NCBI GenBank assembly: GCA_963540505.1
Contig: CAUTMV010000002.1
Location: 189,245-253,244 of the forward strand
DNA length: 64,000 nt
Direction: 5' to 3'
Source: Wolinella sp963540505
GTDB lineage: Bacteria; Campylobacterota; Campylobacteria; Campylobacterales; Helicobacteraceae
Part shown: positions 1-8,714 of the stretch, piece after piece
Layout of the letters: each line of letters opens with the position of its first letter
Numbering within the stretch: the first letter of the stretch is position 1
Notes under the pieces: model-generated
The model's input: only the letters and a program-made list of their open reading frames with translations
Databases searched by the model: none
What the model was told of the DNA's origin: nothing
Position numbers and translations under genes: made by a program

Positions 1-2
1 TG

Positions 3-1553
3 ATTGCCTCTGCGGGTTTAGGGAATCGCCTAAAAGGAATGACGAAAAATGTCAATAAGGCGTTGATTTCGGTCGCACATAAGCCGGTAATTTCTTATAT
101 TGTTGAGAAATTTGATGAGGATGTGGAGTTTGTGATTCCTGTAGGCTACAAAGCCCAGACGGTCAAGGATTATCTTAGGCTTGCCTATCCGCAACGGAGA
201 TTTATATTTGTAGATGTCGATCTCTACGAAGGAGAGGGGTCGGGGCTTGGCTACACTATCATGCAGTGCGAGAAAGAGCTTCAGTGCCCCTTTGTTTTTA
301 GCTCAAATGATACGATTGTTTTAGAAGATATTAAGCCACCGAAATACAACTGGATGGGGCAGGCTCAGACAGAGGATAATTCGCAATATCGCACGCTCAG
401 GGTTGAGAAGAGGAATGTGGTTGAGATCTGTGCTAAAGGAGCAAATAGAGATAATCGAGCCTATATTGGTCTTGCAGGGATCTGTGACTATAAAGAGTTT
501 TGGAAAGCCATGAGAGATGGAGTTAATCAGGGCTCAATTGAGATTGGCGAGAGCTATGGATTGCGTTTTTTGATTGACAAAGGAATCGAGCCTGTTGATT
601 TTACTTGGTTTGACACGGGGAATCTTGAGGCACTTAATCAGACGCGAGCCTATTTTAATAAGAACATTGATGCCAATATTCTTGAGAAAGAAGAAGAGGC
701 GATCTGGTTTGTTGGCGATAGAGTGATTAAATTTTCTACCGATGAGAGATTTATCAATGATCGTGTCAAGAGGGCTGAGACTTTGAGTGGCTTTATCCCT
801 GCGGTTGAAAATCACACAACGAACATGTATTCGTATAAGAAAGTTCAAGGCGAGGTCTTTTCCGAGAATCCTACGGTATCGACGTTCAAATATTTCCTGG
901 ACTGGATGAATAATTTTTGGGAGAGCAAGACACTAAGCAAAAAGCAACAAGAGGAGTTTCGCAATGTCTGCTTGGATTTTTATAAGAATAAAACCTATCA
1001 GCGTGTGAAACAGTATTTCACGACATTTGAGCAGATTGACGCAGAGGAGATTATCAATGGTGATAAAGTGCCAAAAGTTTTCGATCTCCTTGATAGAATG
1101 GAGTGGGAGCAGCTTGCTTGTGGGATTCCTGTGCGATTCCATGGTGATTTGCACTTTGAAAATATTCTTATCAACAATGGAGGAAAAACACCTTTCACGC
1201 TTTTGGATTGGCGGCAGAATTTTGGTGGACTCATGGAGTATGGCGATATTTATTATGACTTCGGGAAGCTAAATCATGGGATCATTATTTCTCATGGGCT
1301 TGTGGATAGGAATCTTTTTGATGTGAAACACAAGCTAAACAGCGTGCATTTTGACTTTTTAAGAAAGCAGAGCCTGATTGATTGCGAGAACTATTTTAGA
1401 GAATGGATTGAGAAGAGGGGCTTTGATTACAAAAGAGTCCGCATGATGACTGCGCTAATTTATCTCAATATCGCCACACTTCATCACTATCCCTATAGCA
1501 TGTTGCTATTCTATTTAGGTAAGAATATGCTATTTGACATCACCAAGGAGTAA
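3..1553 (+). CDS. Sugar-phosphate nucleotidyltransferase fused to a choline/aminoglycoside-type kinase (5' partial)
   Basis: The reading frame is already open at base 3 and encodes an ASAGLGNRLKGMTK-type nucleotide-binding loop before the first ATG at 39, so the true start lies left of the window. The first ~210 residues look like an NTP transferase that activates a phosphorylated headgroup or sugar. The C-terminal ~280 residues look like a phosphotransferase of the APH/choline kinase fold, with the catalytic HGDLHFEN motif and the metal-binding DWR motif. Kinase plus nucleotidyltransferase in one chain would phosphorylate a small molecule and then activate it as an NDP derivative, as LicA and LicC do separately for phosphocholine. 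The substrate is inferred only. It is the first gene of the glycan locus in the window; the next gene follows 4 bases later. Confidence 0.75.
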   Translation: MASAGLGNRLKGMTKNVNKALISVAHKPVISYIVEKFDEDVEFVIPVGYKAQTVKDYLRLAYPQRRFIFVDVDLYEGEGSGLGYTIMQCEKELQCPFVFSSNDTIVLEDIKPPKYNWMGQAQTEDNSQYRTLRVEKRNVVEICAKGANRDNRAYIGLAGICDYKEFWKAMRDGVNQGSIEIGESYGLRFLIDKGIEPVDFTWFDTGNLEALNQTRAYFNKNIDANILEKEEEAIWFVGDRVIKFSTDERFINDRVKRAETLSGFIPAVENHTTNMYSYKKVQGEVFSENPTVSTFKYFLDWMNNFWESKTLSKKQQEEFRNVCLDFYKNKTYQRVKQYFTTFEQIDAEEIINGDKVPKVFDLLDRMEWEQLACGIPVRFHGDLHFENILINNGGKTPFTLLDWRQNFGGLMEYGDIYYDFGKLNHGIIISHGLVDRNLFDVKHKLNSVHFDFLRKQSLIDCENYFREWIEKRGFDYKRVRMMTALIYLNIATLHHYPYSMLLFYLGKNMLFDITKE

Positions 1554-1557
1554 TCTC

Positions 1558-2703
1558 ATGAATATTATCAGACGAACAAAATGTGCAATCACAGGTGCAG
1601 AAGATATTGAGTCTCTCTATACGTTTAAAGATTTCTCCATCTTCATGGGCTGTGCGGGGGGGGGGCACACCCATGAAAGAGACGAGCCATCTTGTGATAT
1701 GGACTGGGGAATCTCAAGGAGCTCGGGCTTGATCCAGCTAAGAGAATTAGTGCCACTTGAAGTTTTGTATTCGCAGTCCCATGGCTCAGGCTGTGTGGGG
1801 AAACTATGGGACAATCATCACAGTAGCTTTGCTGCATTTATCAGCAGATATTCTCCTTGCGGTGTGTTAGAGATTGGCGGTGCACATGGGATTTTATCGA
1901 GAAAATATCACGACCTAAAGGATACAAAATGGACGATTATCGAGCCAAATCCAACACCTTCAGAAGATGTGAGGGCGACTTTTATTAAAGGGTTTTTCGA
2001 TGAGAATTTCCAGTTTGAGCAGCCCTATGATGCTGTGGTGCATTCGCATGTTTTTGAGCATATTTATGACCCCAATCTATTCATGCAACACCTCGCTAAT
2101 TTTTTGAGCGAGGGGAAGATGATGTTCTTTAGTGTCCCTAATATGCAGGTTATGCTTGAACGCAAGTATAATAACTGTCTCAACTTTGAACACACTATTT
2201 TCCTAACCGAGCCCTATATCGAATACTTGCTTGCAAGGTATGGCTTTAGAATCGATAAAAAAGAGTATTTTCTAGATGATCACAGTATATTTTATGCTAC
2301 ATATAGGGATTCTAAGACCAAGCCCATCACACTTAGCGGGAATCTATATGATAAAAACAAAAAACTTTACATGGATTATATCTCCTATCATGAGCGTCTT
2401 GTAGCCGAGCTCAATCACAAGATTAATAGGGCGGGAGGGAGCGTCTATCTCTTTGGTGCGCATATTTTCGCACAGTATCTTGTTGCATTTGGTCTGAATA
2501 CAGAGAAGATTGTATGTATCCTTGATAATGATCCAAACAAGCAGGGCAAGCGACTTTATGGGACAGATAAGATGGTTGCATCTCCAAAGATACTTAAAGA
2601 CGCACGCAACCCCAGTGTGATTTTGCGTGCAGGTGTCTATAATGACGAAATCAAGAAAGATATTCTGCAAAATATTAACGGGAATGTCGAGTTTTGGGAG
2701 TAG
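1558..2703 (+). CDS. SAM-dependent methyltransferase, C-methyltransferase-like, poly-G tract in frame (ON)
   Basis: About 381 residues. The ATG at 1558 is preceded by AAGGAG at 1546-1551, which decides the start. The middle carries a class I methyltransferase core: VLEIGGAHG as motif I, an acidic IIEPNP strand, and HSHVFEHIYDP as the post-core segment. The C-terminal third resembles the Rossmann-like domain of sugar C-methyltransferases (LFGAH, ILDNDPNKQGK). It probably methylates a nucleotide sugar or glycan. A G10 tract at 1656-1665 falls in the N-terminal region and encodes Ala-Gly-Gly-Gly. At this length the frame is open, so the gene is ON; loss or gain of one G would truncate it after about 40 residues. 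It sits between the activating-enzyme fusion and a probable glycosyltransferase. Confidence 0.8.
   Translation: MNIIRRTKCAITGAEDIESLYTFKDFSIFMGCAGGGHTHERDEPSCDMDWGISRSSGLIQLRELVPLEVLYSQSHGSGCVGKLWDNHHSSFAAFISRYSPCGVLEIGGAHGILSRKYHDLKDTKWTIIEPNPTPSEDVRATFIKGFFDENFQFEQPYDAVVHSHVFEHIYDPNLFMQHLANFLSEGKMMFFSVPNMQVMLERKYNNCLNFEHTIFLTEPYIEYLLARYGFRIDKKEYFLDDHSIFYATYRDSKTKPITLSGNLYDKNKKLYMDYISYHERLVAELNHKINRAGGSVYLFGAHIFAQYLVAFGLNTEKIVCILDNDPNKQGKRLYGTDKMVASPKILKDARNPSVILRAGVYNDEIKKDILQNINGNVEFWE
1656..1665 (+). repeat. Poly-G tract G10, phase-variable
   Basis: Ten G residues inside the methyltransferase gene starting at 1558, followed by CAC. Reads GCG GGG GGG GGG CAC in frame. Homopolymeric G tracts of this length are typical slipped-strand contingency sites in Campylobacter and Helicobacter. 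Confidence 0.85.
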
Positions 2704-2742
2704 GGCTCTTGAGACGTCAATTAATAGCATTTGGAGATTACA

Positions 2743-3657
2743 ATGGCAGATAAGGTACCGAGTTTATGCATATTTGCTAATTTTAGGATTGATAATGAGG
2801 AGAGGTATAACAGGCTTAAGTGTTCTTTCGAGTCTTTTAAGGGGATTTCCGCGAAAAAATGGGTAGTAAATGTTCGTGGAAGTTATGCCTTAAAGGTTTT
2901 ATTATTTCTTAATGAGAATCTAGGCGAGAGGCTACATCCATTTTTACTTGAATCAAAAAGCGGATGGTTTTGCGATTCAAGACAGATGCTTAAGCATATT
3001 GATACAGACTTCGTGTTCTTTTGGATCGAAGATCATTTGAATATGGTGGATGTAGATATATATGATCAGATGTTGGTTGATATGAAGAATACGAATTCTG
3101 ATCTACTTATCTACTCATTTCTTAATGAGGCCTATCTATCAAGATATCGAGGGGTTCAACCGGCACGAGAGACGGAAAATTTGAAGGTATATAATCTTGA
3201 TCGTAAAACTATACGATACATAGAGAATGAAAATGGAGAACAAGGGTATCTTACAACGGCTGTTTCATTTTTGGATGCACGATTTTTTAGAAAAGTAATT
3301 AATTCTAATCATCCATGGCTAAAAAGATATCCAAGGGATACACCTTTTGATTTTGAGAAGAAATTTACTGATTTAGAGTTTGCTCCCGTTATGTATGCTG
3401 TCCCAAAATATGAACTATTTGCAAGTATTGATGATGATTTTGGCGTTGAGGGATATTCTTTAATTTCGAGAGGTTTTCTAGGGTGGATGCATAGGGAACA
3501 GATAATACAAATGGAGTATGGTGAAAAAAAGATTAGCAGGAATAAGATAGTGCAGTTTGTAAAGTCGTGTTCTTGTATCTTTGGGGGAAGATTTGCCCTA
3601 AGAACTCTTAGGGGATTTTTCAATCTCTTAAGGAGAATTAAATACACATTGTTGTGA
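2743..3657 (+). CDS. Putative glycosyltransferase of the glycan locus, family uncertain
   Basis: About 304 residues. ATG at 2743 is chosen because GGAG lies at 2733-2736; the in-frame TTG at 2731 has no such site. I do not recognise the family with certainty. The N-terminal part (SLCIFANFRIDNEERYNRL) and the segment HIDTDFVFFWIEDHLN, with clustered acidic residues near residue 90, resemble a GT-A type fold in which acidic residues bind metal and nucleotide sugar. There is no signal peptide. The C-terminal 40 residues are basic and hydrophobic, fitting a membrane-associated enzyme. The gene is AT-rich and, like its neighbours up to 8.7 kb, lacks the GGGAATC heptamer common elsewhere in the window, which suggests transfer. 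Confidence 0.5.
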   Translation: MADKVPSLCIFANFRIDNEERYNRLKCSFESFKGISAKKWVVNVRGSYALKVLLFLNENLGERLHPFLLESKSGWFCDSRQMLKHIDTDFVFFWIEDHLNMVDVDIYDQMLVDMKNTNSDLLIYSFLNEAYLSRYRGVQPARETENLKVYNLDRKTIRYIENENGEQGYLTTAVSFLDARFFRKVINSNHPWLKRYPRDTPFDFEKKFTDLEFAPVMYAVPKYELFASIDDDFGVEGYSLISRGFLGWMHREQIIQMEYGEKKISRNKIVQFVKSCSCIFGGRFALRTLRGFFNLLRRIKYTLL

Positions 3658-3695
3658 TTGTGAATTTTTAGTTGTGCTTGGGAAAGGGTGTGGTA

Positions 3696-4447
3696 ATGGA
3701 CGAGGTTCAAATTAAACAAGATGAGGAGTATAGCTTTCCTTATCATTATGTTAGTAGGTTTAGGGATGGGTTTTCGCAAACCTTTAATGATACGTGGGGG
3801 ATAAATTATGTCTCTACTATAGAGTATATTATTCATCGTTTACAAAATGAGAACTTTAACTCTTTGATTGATATGGGTTGTGGAGATGGTAGGCTGACTC
3901 AAGAGCTAGCAATTGAATTTCCGGACAAAAGAATTTTAGGTGTGGATTATTCTCGCAGAGCTATTAGTTTAGCAAAAAGTCTCAATCTTTCAGGGGGGGG
4001 GCACTCTATTGTCAGTTGGACATTATGAAAGAAACTATTGAAAAAGTCGATCTAATTACGCTTATAGAGGTATTTGAACATATTCCACCTTCCATCTCAA
4101 GCGAGTTCGTGGAAGGTGTATATAGCCATCTTAATGAAGGGGGCGTATTATACATAACGGTTCCTCACCAGAACAAACCTGTTGAATACAAGCACTATAG
4201 GCATTTTTCTTCAAAAACAATTTCAGAGTGCTTCGAGGGAAAATTTCATATTGAAGAAATCATTCCCTTTGAATCTAACGGGTTTCGTAAGAGGATTATT
4301 GATACAATACTGACAAATAGGCTTTTTATATTGAATCACCAGAAAATTAAAAATTATATATATCAATATTACAAAAACAATTTGTTTCTTCTTGGTAACA
4401 GCGAGGAAAAATGTAATCGGCTATTTATAAGAGCGGTAAAAAAATGA
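3696..4447 (+). CDS. SAM methyltransferase, frameshifted by poly-G (phase OFF)
   Basis: Two reading frames make one gene. 3696-4028 encodes the N-terminal half with LIDMGCGDGRLTQELA (motif I). The frame beginning near 4016 encodes the continuation LITLIEVFEHIP and a C-terminal SAM-fold segment. The junction is a G9 tract at 3993-4001, after which the first frame stops at 4028. One extra G (G10) joins both frames into about 250 residues reading SGGGALYCQLDIMKE across the junction. ATG 3696 has AAAGGG at 3684-3689. Either the strain is OFF at this locus or the read consensus picked a minority length. It is probably an O-methyltransferase acting on a glycan; the substrate is unknown. Confidence 0.8.
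3993..4001 (+). repeat. Poly-G tract G9, phase-variable, OFF
   Basis: Nine G residues followed by CAC, splitting the methyltransferase at 3696-4447. G10 (or G7) would restore the frame. Confidence 0.85.
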
Positions 4448-4548
4448 TTTTGCGACACTATGTGTGGAGATTTGGACTAGCTTCTGTGGCTTACTTTTGC
4501 GAGTGTTTCGATTCTCTTCCTAACATGTTTTGGGGGTATCTTAAGTGA
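4444..4548 (+). CDS. Possible 34-residue peptide bridging two glycan genes
   Basis: ATG at 4444 overlaps the upstream methyltransferase stop (ATGA), and its TGA at 4546-4548 overlaps the GTG start of the next gene (GTGA). It encodes 34 residues beginning MILRHYVWRFGLASVAYFCE, fairly hydrophobic. Such double overlap is what translational coupling produces. It may be a real small protein, a leader that carries ribosomes to the next gene, or a remnant. I recognise no family. Confidence 0.35.
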   Translation: MILRHYVWRFGLASVAYFCECFDSLPNMFWGYLK

Positions 4549-5498
4549 TCCAGCTCTCCGTTATTATTCCCACCAGAAATCGTGCAGAGACTCTCAAGAG
4601 AGCCTTGGAAAGTATCACAACTCAGGCGGTAGATCCATGTTCTTTTGAGGTTATTGTTGTTGACAATGGTTCTGCGGATAAGACGCGGAGCATTGTAGGT
4701 GGCTTTAGCAATGCTTTTAAGAATCTTGTTTATATTTATGATGAGAGACCAGGACTCCACATTGGTAGGCATAGGGGGTTGTTAGCTTCAAGGGGCAATA
4801 TTCTAGTATATGGAGATGATGATATTGAGGCTTTGCCTACGTGGCTTGAGGGGATTAAAGAAAGCTTTGATGATGAGAGTGTCGTGTTGGTGGGGGGCAA
4901 GAATATGCCAAACTTCGAGTCTGCGCCGCCCAAATGGATCTCTGAAATGTGGGAGAGTGGCGGTCAAAGGCGAGTGCTTGGGTATTTGAGTATTTTGGAT
5001 TTCGGCGATGAGTTTCAGGAGATTGATCCATATTTTGTCTTTGGATGCAACTTCTCAATTCGAAAGGATATTTTGTTAGAGGCTAGAGGGTTTCACCCGG
5101 ATGGAATGCCTCAAGAGTTAATTAAATATCGCGGTGATGGCGAAAGCCATGTTTCAAAGTTTATAGCCAGTCGCGGGTATAAAGCTGTATATAACCCAAA
5201 AGCTTCTGTCTATCATCTATGTAGCACTGCAAGAATGAGCAAAGATTATTTTATGCAACGGGCGTTTAATCAGGGAATATCCGATTCTTATACCGCCCTC
5301 AGAGAAGGTCAAAGGGGAAATATTCTAAAATTGAGGATAAAGATAGCGATTAAAAAGTATTTGCTTGGTAGAGATGAGGCAATCCAAGAAGCATTTGTGC
5401 GTGGGTATAAGTATCATCAGCGTGAGGTTGAGCGAGATCCGAAATTGCGTGAGTGGGTAATGAGAAGTGATTATATAGAGAATGGAGGTATAAAGTGA
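4545..5498 (+). CDS. Glycosyltransferase family 2
   Basis: 317 residues, GTG start at 4545 overlapping the preceding small frame. A GT-A fold is indicated by LSVIIPTRNRAETLKRALES at the N-terminus, VVDNGSADKT near residue 40 and a DDD metal/nucleotide-sugar motif at residues 91-93 (VYGDDDIEALP). A later segment FGCNFSIRKD fits the acceptor/catalytic region of GT2 enzymes. It is a cytoplasmic or membrane-associated transferase adding one sugar to the lipid-linked glycan. Its stop overlaps the next start (ATGA-type, 5495/5498), so it is part of the same transcript. Confidence 0.88.
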   Translation: MIQLSVIIPTRNRAETLKRALESITTQAVDPCSFEVIVVDNGSADKTRSIVGGFSNAFKNLVYIYDERPGLHIGRHRGLLASRGNILVYGDDDIEALPTWLEGIKESFDDESVVLVGGKNMPNFESAPPKWISEMWESGGQRRVLGYLSILDFGDEFQEIDPYFVFGCNFSIRKDILLEARGFHPDGMPQELIKYRGDGESHVSKFIASRGYKAVYNPKASVYHLCSTARMSKDYFMQRAFNQGISDSYTALREGQRGNILKLRIKIAIKKYLLGRDEAIQEAFVRGYKYHQREVERDPKLREWVMRSDYIENGGIK

Positions 5499-6425
5499 TG
5501 ATAAAACGTATTTTAAGAGCTTATCGTTCCGGCGGTTTTTTGGAAATATTCAAAAGAGTTGCGAGACGTCTTAAGGTTTTTTGGGAAAGCAAATATTACG
5601 CAATTAAGTTTAGGAATGCTCCCGTATATGCGAATCCGACAAGTGCAGAGCTGGAGAAGATAGAGCTTGATTTAAGAGCTCACAGTATTATGGTGGAAGA
5701 TTTTTTGGTTGATGTTGATGGTTTTCAAGTATTCAAAAGAGCATATCCTTTTCCCGAAAACTATCATGGTGGACGGGATTCCGGAGTTTGGGAAGAGAAA
5801 CTTTTGGAACATTATGTAGCATGGTATATGCTCGGAATCGAACACTTTCAGAGCGGGGCGATCTATATCGACGTTGCAGCATGTCAGTCGCCTTGGGCAA
5901 AACTTTTAAGAGATAGAGGGCTTGCGGGGGGGGGGGCACATCATGTCTTATGCGATAGATCTTGATATGCCATCCGTTGAGTATATGGAGTACCCCTATT
6001 ATCAGCAGATGGATGCTACCAAGAGCAGTTTTGATGATGACAGTGTTGATGGCGTTTCGCTTCAGTGTGCCTATGAGATGTTTGCCGGCGACAGCGATGT
6101 AAGACTGATACATGAGTTGAAACGAGTTCTAAAAAAAGGTAAAAAAGCTATAATATCGCCACTTTACATGCATACCCACGCGTGTCATTATGCTACACCA
6201 GAGTTTTACGGTAGAGGTTTTGGTGATGTGGATTCTTGCGAGTATATTAGGCGCGATTGTCGCGGAATCAGCTCAAGCAGAAAATATGATGCAAAAAAGC
6301 TTAAAGAGCGGATTCTTGATACAATTGAGCAAGTCGGCATGAAGTATAAACTCTACGCCTTGAGAAATAAGCAAGAAATTAGTAAAGAGGTTTATATGCA
6401 CTTTATCTTGGAAATAGAGAAATGA
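5495..6425 (+). CDS. SAM methyltransferase-like protein, frameshifted by poly-G (phase OFF)
   Basis: The first frame (5495-5965) holds an N-terminal region and the segment IYIDVAACQSPWAKLLRD, a degenerate motif I. The second frame (5922-6425) continues with YAIDLDMPSVEY and LIHELKRVLKKGKKAIIS, typical of the later strands of a class I methyltransferase. A G11 tract at 5926-5936 separates them. With G10 the two join in frame (AGGGHIMSYAIDLD) into about 309 residues. As sequenced the product stops soon after the tract, so the gene is OFF. The next gene starts on its stop codon (ATGA at 6422-6425). The enzyme probably acts on the glycan; its substrate is unknown. Confidence 0.75.
5926..5936 (+). 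repeat. Poly-G tract G11, phase-variable, OFF
   Basis: Eleven G residues followed by CAC inside the gene at 5495-6425. G10 restores the frame. Like the tracts at 1656 and 3993 it encodes a Gly-Gly-Gly stretch and is followed by CAC. Confidence 0.85.
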
Positions 6426-6850
6426 TTCAAAAAGTTACAAATGGTGAAAAGTTGCTTTCCATTATTGTGCGTCATGATTTTCAAAAAGAGGGGATAGAGT
6501 TTTTTACTCCTGATGATTTTTCGCAGCAGCTCGCTTACATGAACCGACCTAAGGGTTATGTGATTCCGCCACATGTACATAATGCCGTGCCACGTGAAGT
6601 TTTTTTTACCAAAGAGGTTCTTGTTATCAAGAGTGGTAGAGTTCGAGTAGATTTTTACAGTGATGATCGTGTCTATCTTGAGAGCACCATTTTGGAGGCA
6701 GGAGACGTTATTTTACTAGCGTATGGCGGGCATGGGTTTGAAATGTTAGAGGAATCCGAGATTATTGAAGTCAAACAGGGACCTTATGCCGGAGAGTTGG
6801 ATAAAGTGCGTTTTGAACCTGTTGCAAGAGAGAGACTGGAGGTTAAATGA
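6422..6850 (+). CDS. Cupin-fold protein of the glycan locus
   Basis: 142 residues. The segments YVIPPHVHNAVPREV (two His and Glu, metal-type cupin motif 1) and LEAGDVILLAYGGHGFEM (motif 2) indicate a single-domain cupin. In glycan loci such proteins are often sugar epimerases, isomerases or cupin-like accessory enzymes; the exact reaction is not evident. It starts on the preceding stop (ATGA) and its own stop overlaps the aminotransferase start at 6847, so it is cotranscribed. It may act together with the DegT aminotransferase on a nucleotide sugar. Confidence 0.6.
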   Translation: MIQKVTNGEKLLSIIVRHDFQKEGIEFFTPDDFSQQLAYMNRPKGYVIPPHVHNAVPREVFFTKEVLVIKSGRVRVDFYSDDRVYLESTILEAGDVILLAYGGHGFEMLEESEIIEVKQGPYAGELDKVRFEPVARERLEVK

Positions 6851-7962
6851 TTCCCGTAAATGCGCCGTTGTTGGATGGAAATGAGAAAAAATATCTTGAT
6901 GAGTGTATAGACAGCGGATGGATTGGTAGCGAAGGACCTTTTGTTAAAAAGTTTGAAGATGATGTGGCGCGATATACAGGCAGGAAATATGCCGTAGCAT
7001 GTGCTAATGGAAGTGCAGCTCTTGATATTGCTGTGAGGGCATTGGGGCTTAAAGAGGGGGATGAAGTAATCGCACCAGCCTTTACGATTATTTCAAGTAT
7101 ACAGCCGCTCATTACTAATGGCTTGAAGCCGATTCTTGTTGACAGTGATTTTTTTACTTTTAACATGAATGTTGGTGAGGTTGCTTTAAAGATTACTTCA
7201 AAAACAAAGGCTATCATGGTTGTTCATCTCTTTGGACTACCCGTGGATATGGACGGGATTCTGAAGCTCGCAAAGGATCACGATCTAAAGATTATAGAAG
7301 ATGCCGCCCAAATGCATGGACAAGAATATCGTGGTAAGAAATGTGGAAGTTTTGGCGATATCAGCGTTTTCAGTTTTTACCCAAATAAGCAAATTACCAC
7401 AGGTGAGGGCGGTATGGTGCTTATGGACAGCGAGTATTTTTACATGAGGTCTAAATCACTTAGAAATCTTTGCTTCTTACCTGATGCAGAGAAGCGGTTT
7501 ATTCATGAGGAAATTGGCTGGAATTATCGCATGACGAATATGCAGGCAGCCATTGGTGTTGCCCAAATGGAGAAAATTGAGAAGATTATCAAAAAAAGGC
7601 ATCACATAGGCAATCTCTATAATGAACTATTGGGAGATATGGAAACCATTAATATTCCCGTTGCCAGGACGGAATACAGCGAGAATATCTATTGGGTTTA
7701 TGCGCTAACGCTGAAAGATATTTTCCCCTACAGTGCGCATGAGATTATGCATGAACTCGCCGGTCGAGGAATTGGTACAAGACCGTTCTTCTACCCTATT
7801 CACAAGCAGCCGGTATTTAATAAAATGGGGCTATTTTTAAGAGATCGCTTCCCAAATAGCGAGAAACTTTATGAGCGTGGATTTTATATACCAAGTGGAC
7901 TTGCACTTACAGATGATGAGATTTATGAGGTTTCTAAGGTGCTTCATGAGGTGCTTGCATGA
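6847..7962 (+). CDS. DegT/DnrJ/EryC1-family PLP-dependent sugar aminotransferase
   Basis: 371 residues, full length for the family. ACANGSAALDIA (residues 51-62) binds the cofactor phosphate, EDAAQ (151-155) contains the PLP-ring aspartate, and Lys181 in FSFYPNKQITTGEGG is the Schiff-base lysine. The family transaminates 4-keto or 3-keto nucleotide sugars (perosamine-type or similar) using glutamate as donor. It supplies an amino sugar for the locus. Start and stop overlap both neighbours, indicating a tight operon. The closest functional analogue (perosamine synthetase versus WbpE/ArnB type) cannot be told from motifs alone. Confidence 0.88.
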   Translation: MIPVNAPLLDGNEKKYLDECIDSGWIGSEGPFVKKFEDDVARYTGRKYAVACANGSAALDIAVRALGLKEGDEVIAPAFTIISSIQPLITNGLKPILVDSDFFTFNMNVGEVALKITSKTKAIMVVHLFGLPVDMDGILKLAKDHDLKIIEDAAQMHGQEYRGKKCGSFGDISVFSFYPNKQITTGEGGMVLMDSEYFYMRSKSLRNLCFLPDAEKRFIHEEIGWNYRMTNMQAAIGVAQMEKIEKIIKKRHHIGNLYNELLGDMETINIPVARTEYSENIYWVYALTLKDIFPYSAHEIMHELAGRGIGTRPFFYPIHKQPVFNKMGLFLRDRFPNSEKLYERGFYIPSGLALTDDEIYEVSKVLHEVLA

Positions 7963-8714
7963 GTCGGTTTGGAAATCTTTATGCCCACTATTATGATTTG
8001 CTCTATAAAGATAAAGACTATGAAGGTGAAGTGGAATATGTTGAAAGCCTTATACGAGCTCATCATAAGAATCCCAAGAAGCTATTGGACATAGGGTGTG
8101 GCACGGGTCGGCATACAGAGCTTTTTTGTAAGCGAGGTTTTGAGGTTCATGGAGTTGATGCAAGCGCAGAGATGCTTGAGGTAGCTCATCAAAGGGCAAG
8201 TAAATATCAAGGGAAGCTTTCTCTCTCTTGCTCTATGGTGCAAGATCTTAATTTGGGGACGAAGTTTGATGTAGCAGTTGCACTTTTTCATGTGATGAGC
8301 TATCAAAATACCAACACTGAGCTTTTTGAGGCTTTCCAAAAAGTAAAAAATCACCTGAATAATGGCGGTATTTTTATTTTTGATTTTTGGTATGGTCCGG
8401 CGGTTTTGACCGATTTGCCAACTACTCGAGTGAAAAGATTGGAGGATTCTCATGTGAAGATTACAAGAATCGCGGAATCTACAATGGTAGCGATGAAGAA
8501 TCTAGTGCGGGTGCATTATGATATTTTCATAGAAGACAAGAAAAATGCGACACTAACGCGCAAAGACGAACTACACTCCATGCGATATTTTTTTGACACG
8601 GAACTTGAGGCAGTGTGTGAGCAGGTAGGTTTTAAAGTTGAGCAGAAATGCGAATGGTTAATGGGGGGGGTCAGCTTTAATAGCTGGAATGTAGTATGGG
8701 TGGTAAAAATATAA
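7959..8714 (+). CDS. Class I SAM methyltransferase, poly-G tract in frame (ON)
   Basis: 251 residues. The SAM-binding motif LLDIGCGTGRHTE lies at residues 42-54 and an acidic VHGVDASAEML strand follows. The C-terminus SFNSWNVVWVVK is typical of small sugar N- or O-methyltransferases. Following an aminotransferase, N-methylation of the new amino sugar is a reasonable guess. A G8 tract at 8663-8670 lies 15 codons before the end and is in frame, so here the protein is complete; slippage would change only the C-terminal tail. ATG 7959 overlaps the aminotransferase stop. Confidence 0.82.
   Translation: MSRFGNLYAHYYDLLYKDKDYEGEVEYVESLIRAHHKNPKKLLDIGCGTGRHTELFCKRGFEVHGVDASAEMLEVAHQRASKYQGKLSLSCSMVQDLNLGTKFDVAVALFHVMSYQNTNTELFEAFQKVKNHLNNGGIFIFDFWYGPAVLTDLPTTRVKRLEDSHVKITRIAESTMVAMKNLVRVHYDIFIEDKKNATLTRKDELHSMRYFFDTELEAVCEQVGFKVEQKCEWLMGGVSFNSWNVVWVVKI
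8663..8670 (+). repeat. Poly-G tract G8
   Basis: Eight G residues near the 3' end of the methyltransferase gene at 7959-8714, in frame. Shorter than the other tracts, so less unstable; a shift would replace the last ~15 residues and could affect coupling to the next gene starting at 8696. Confidence 0.7.
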
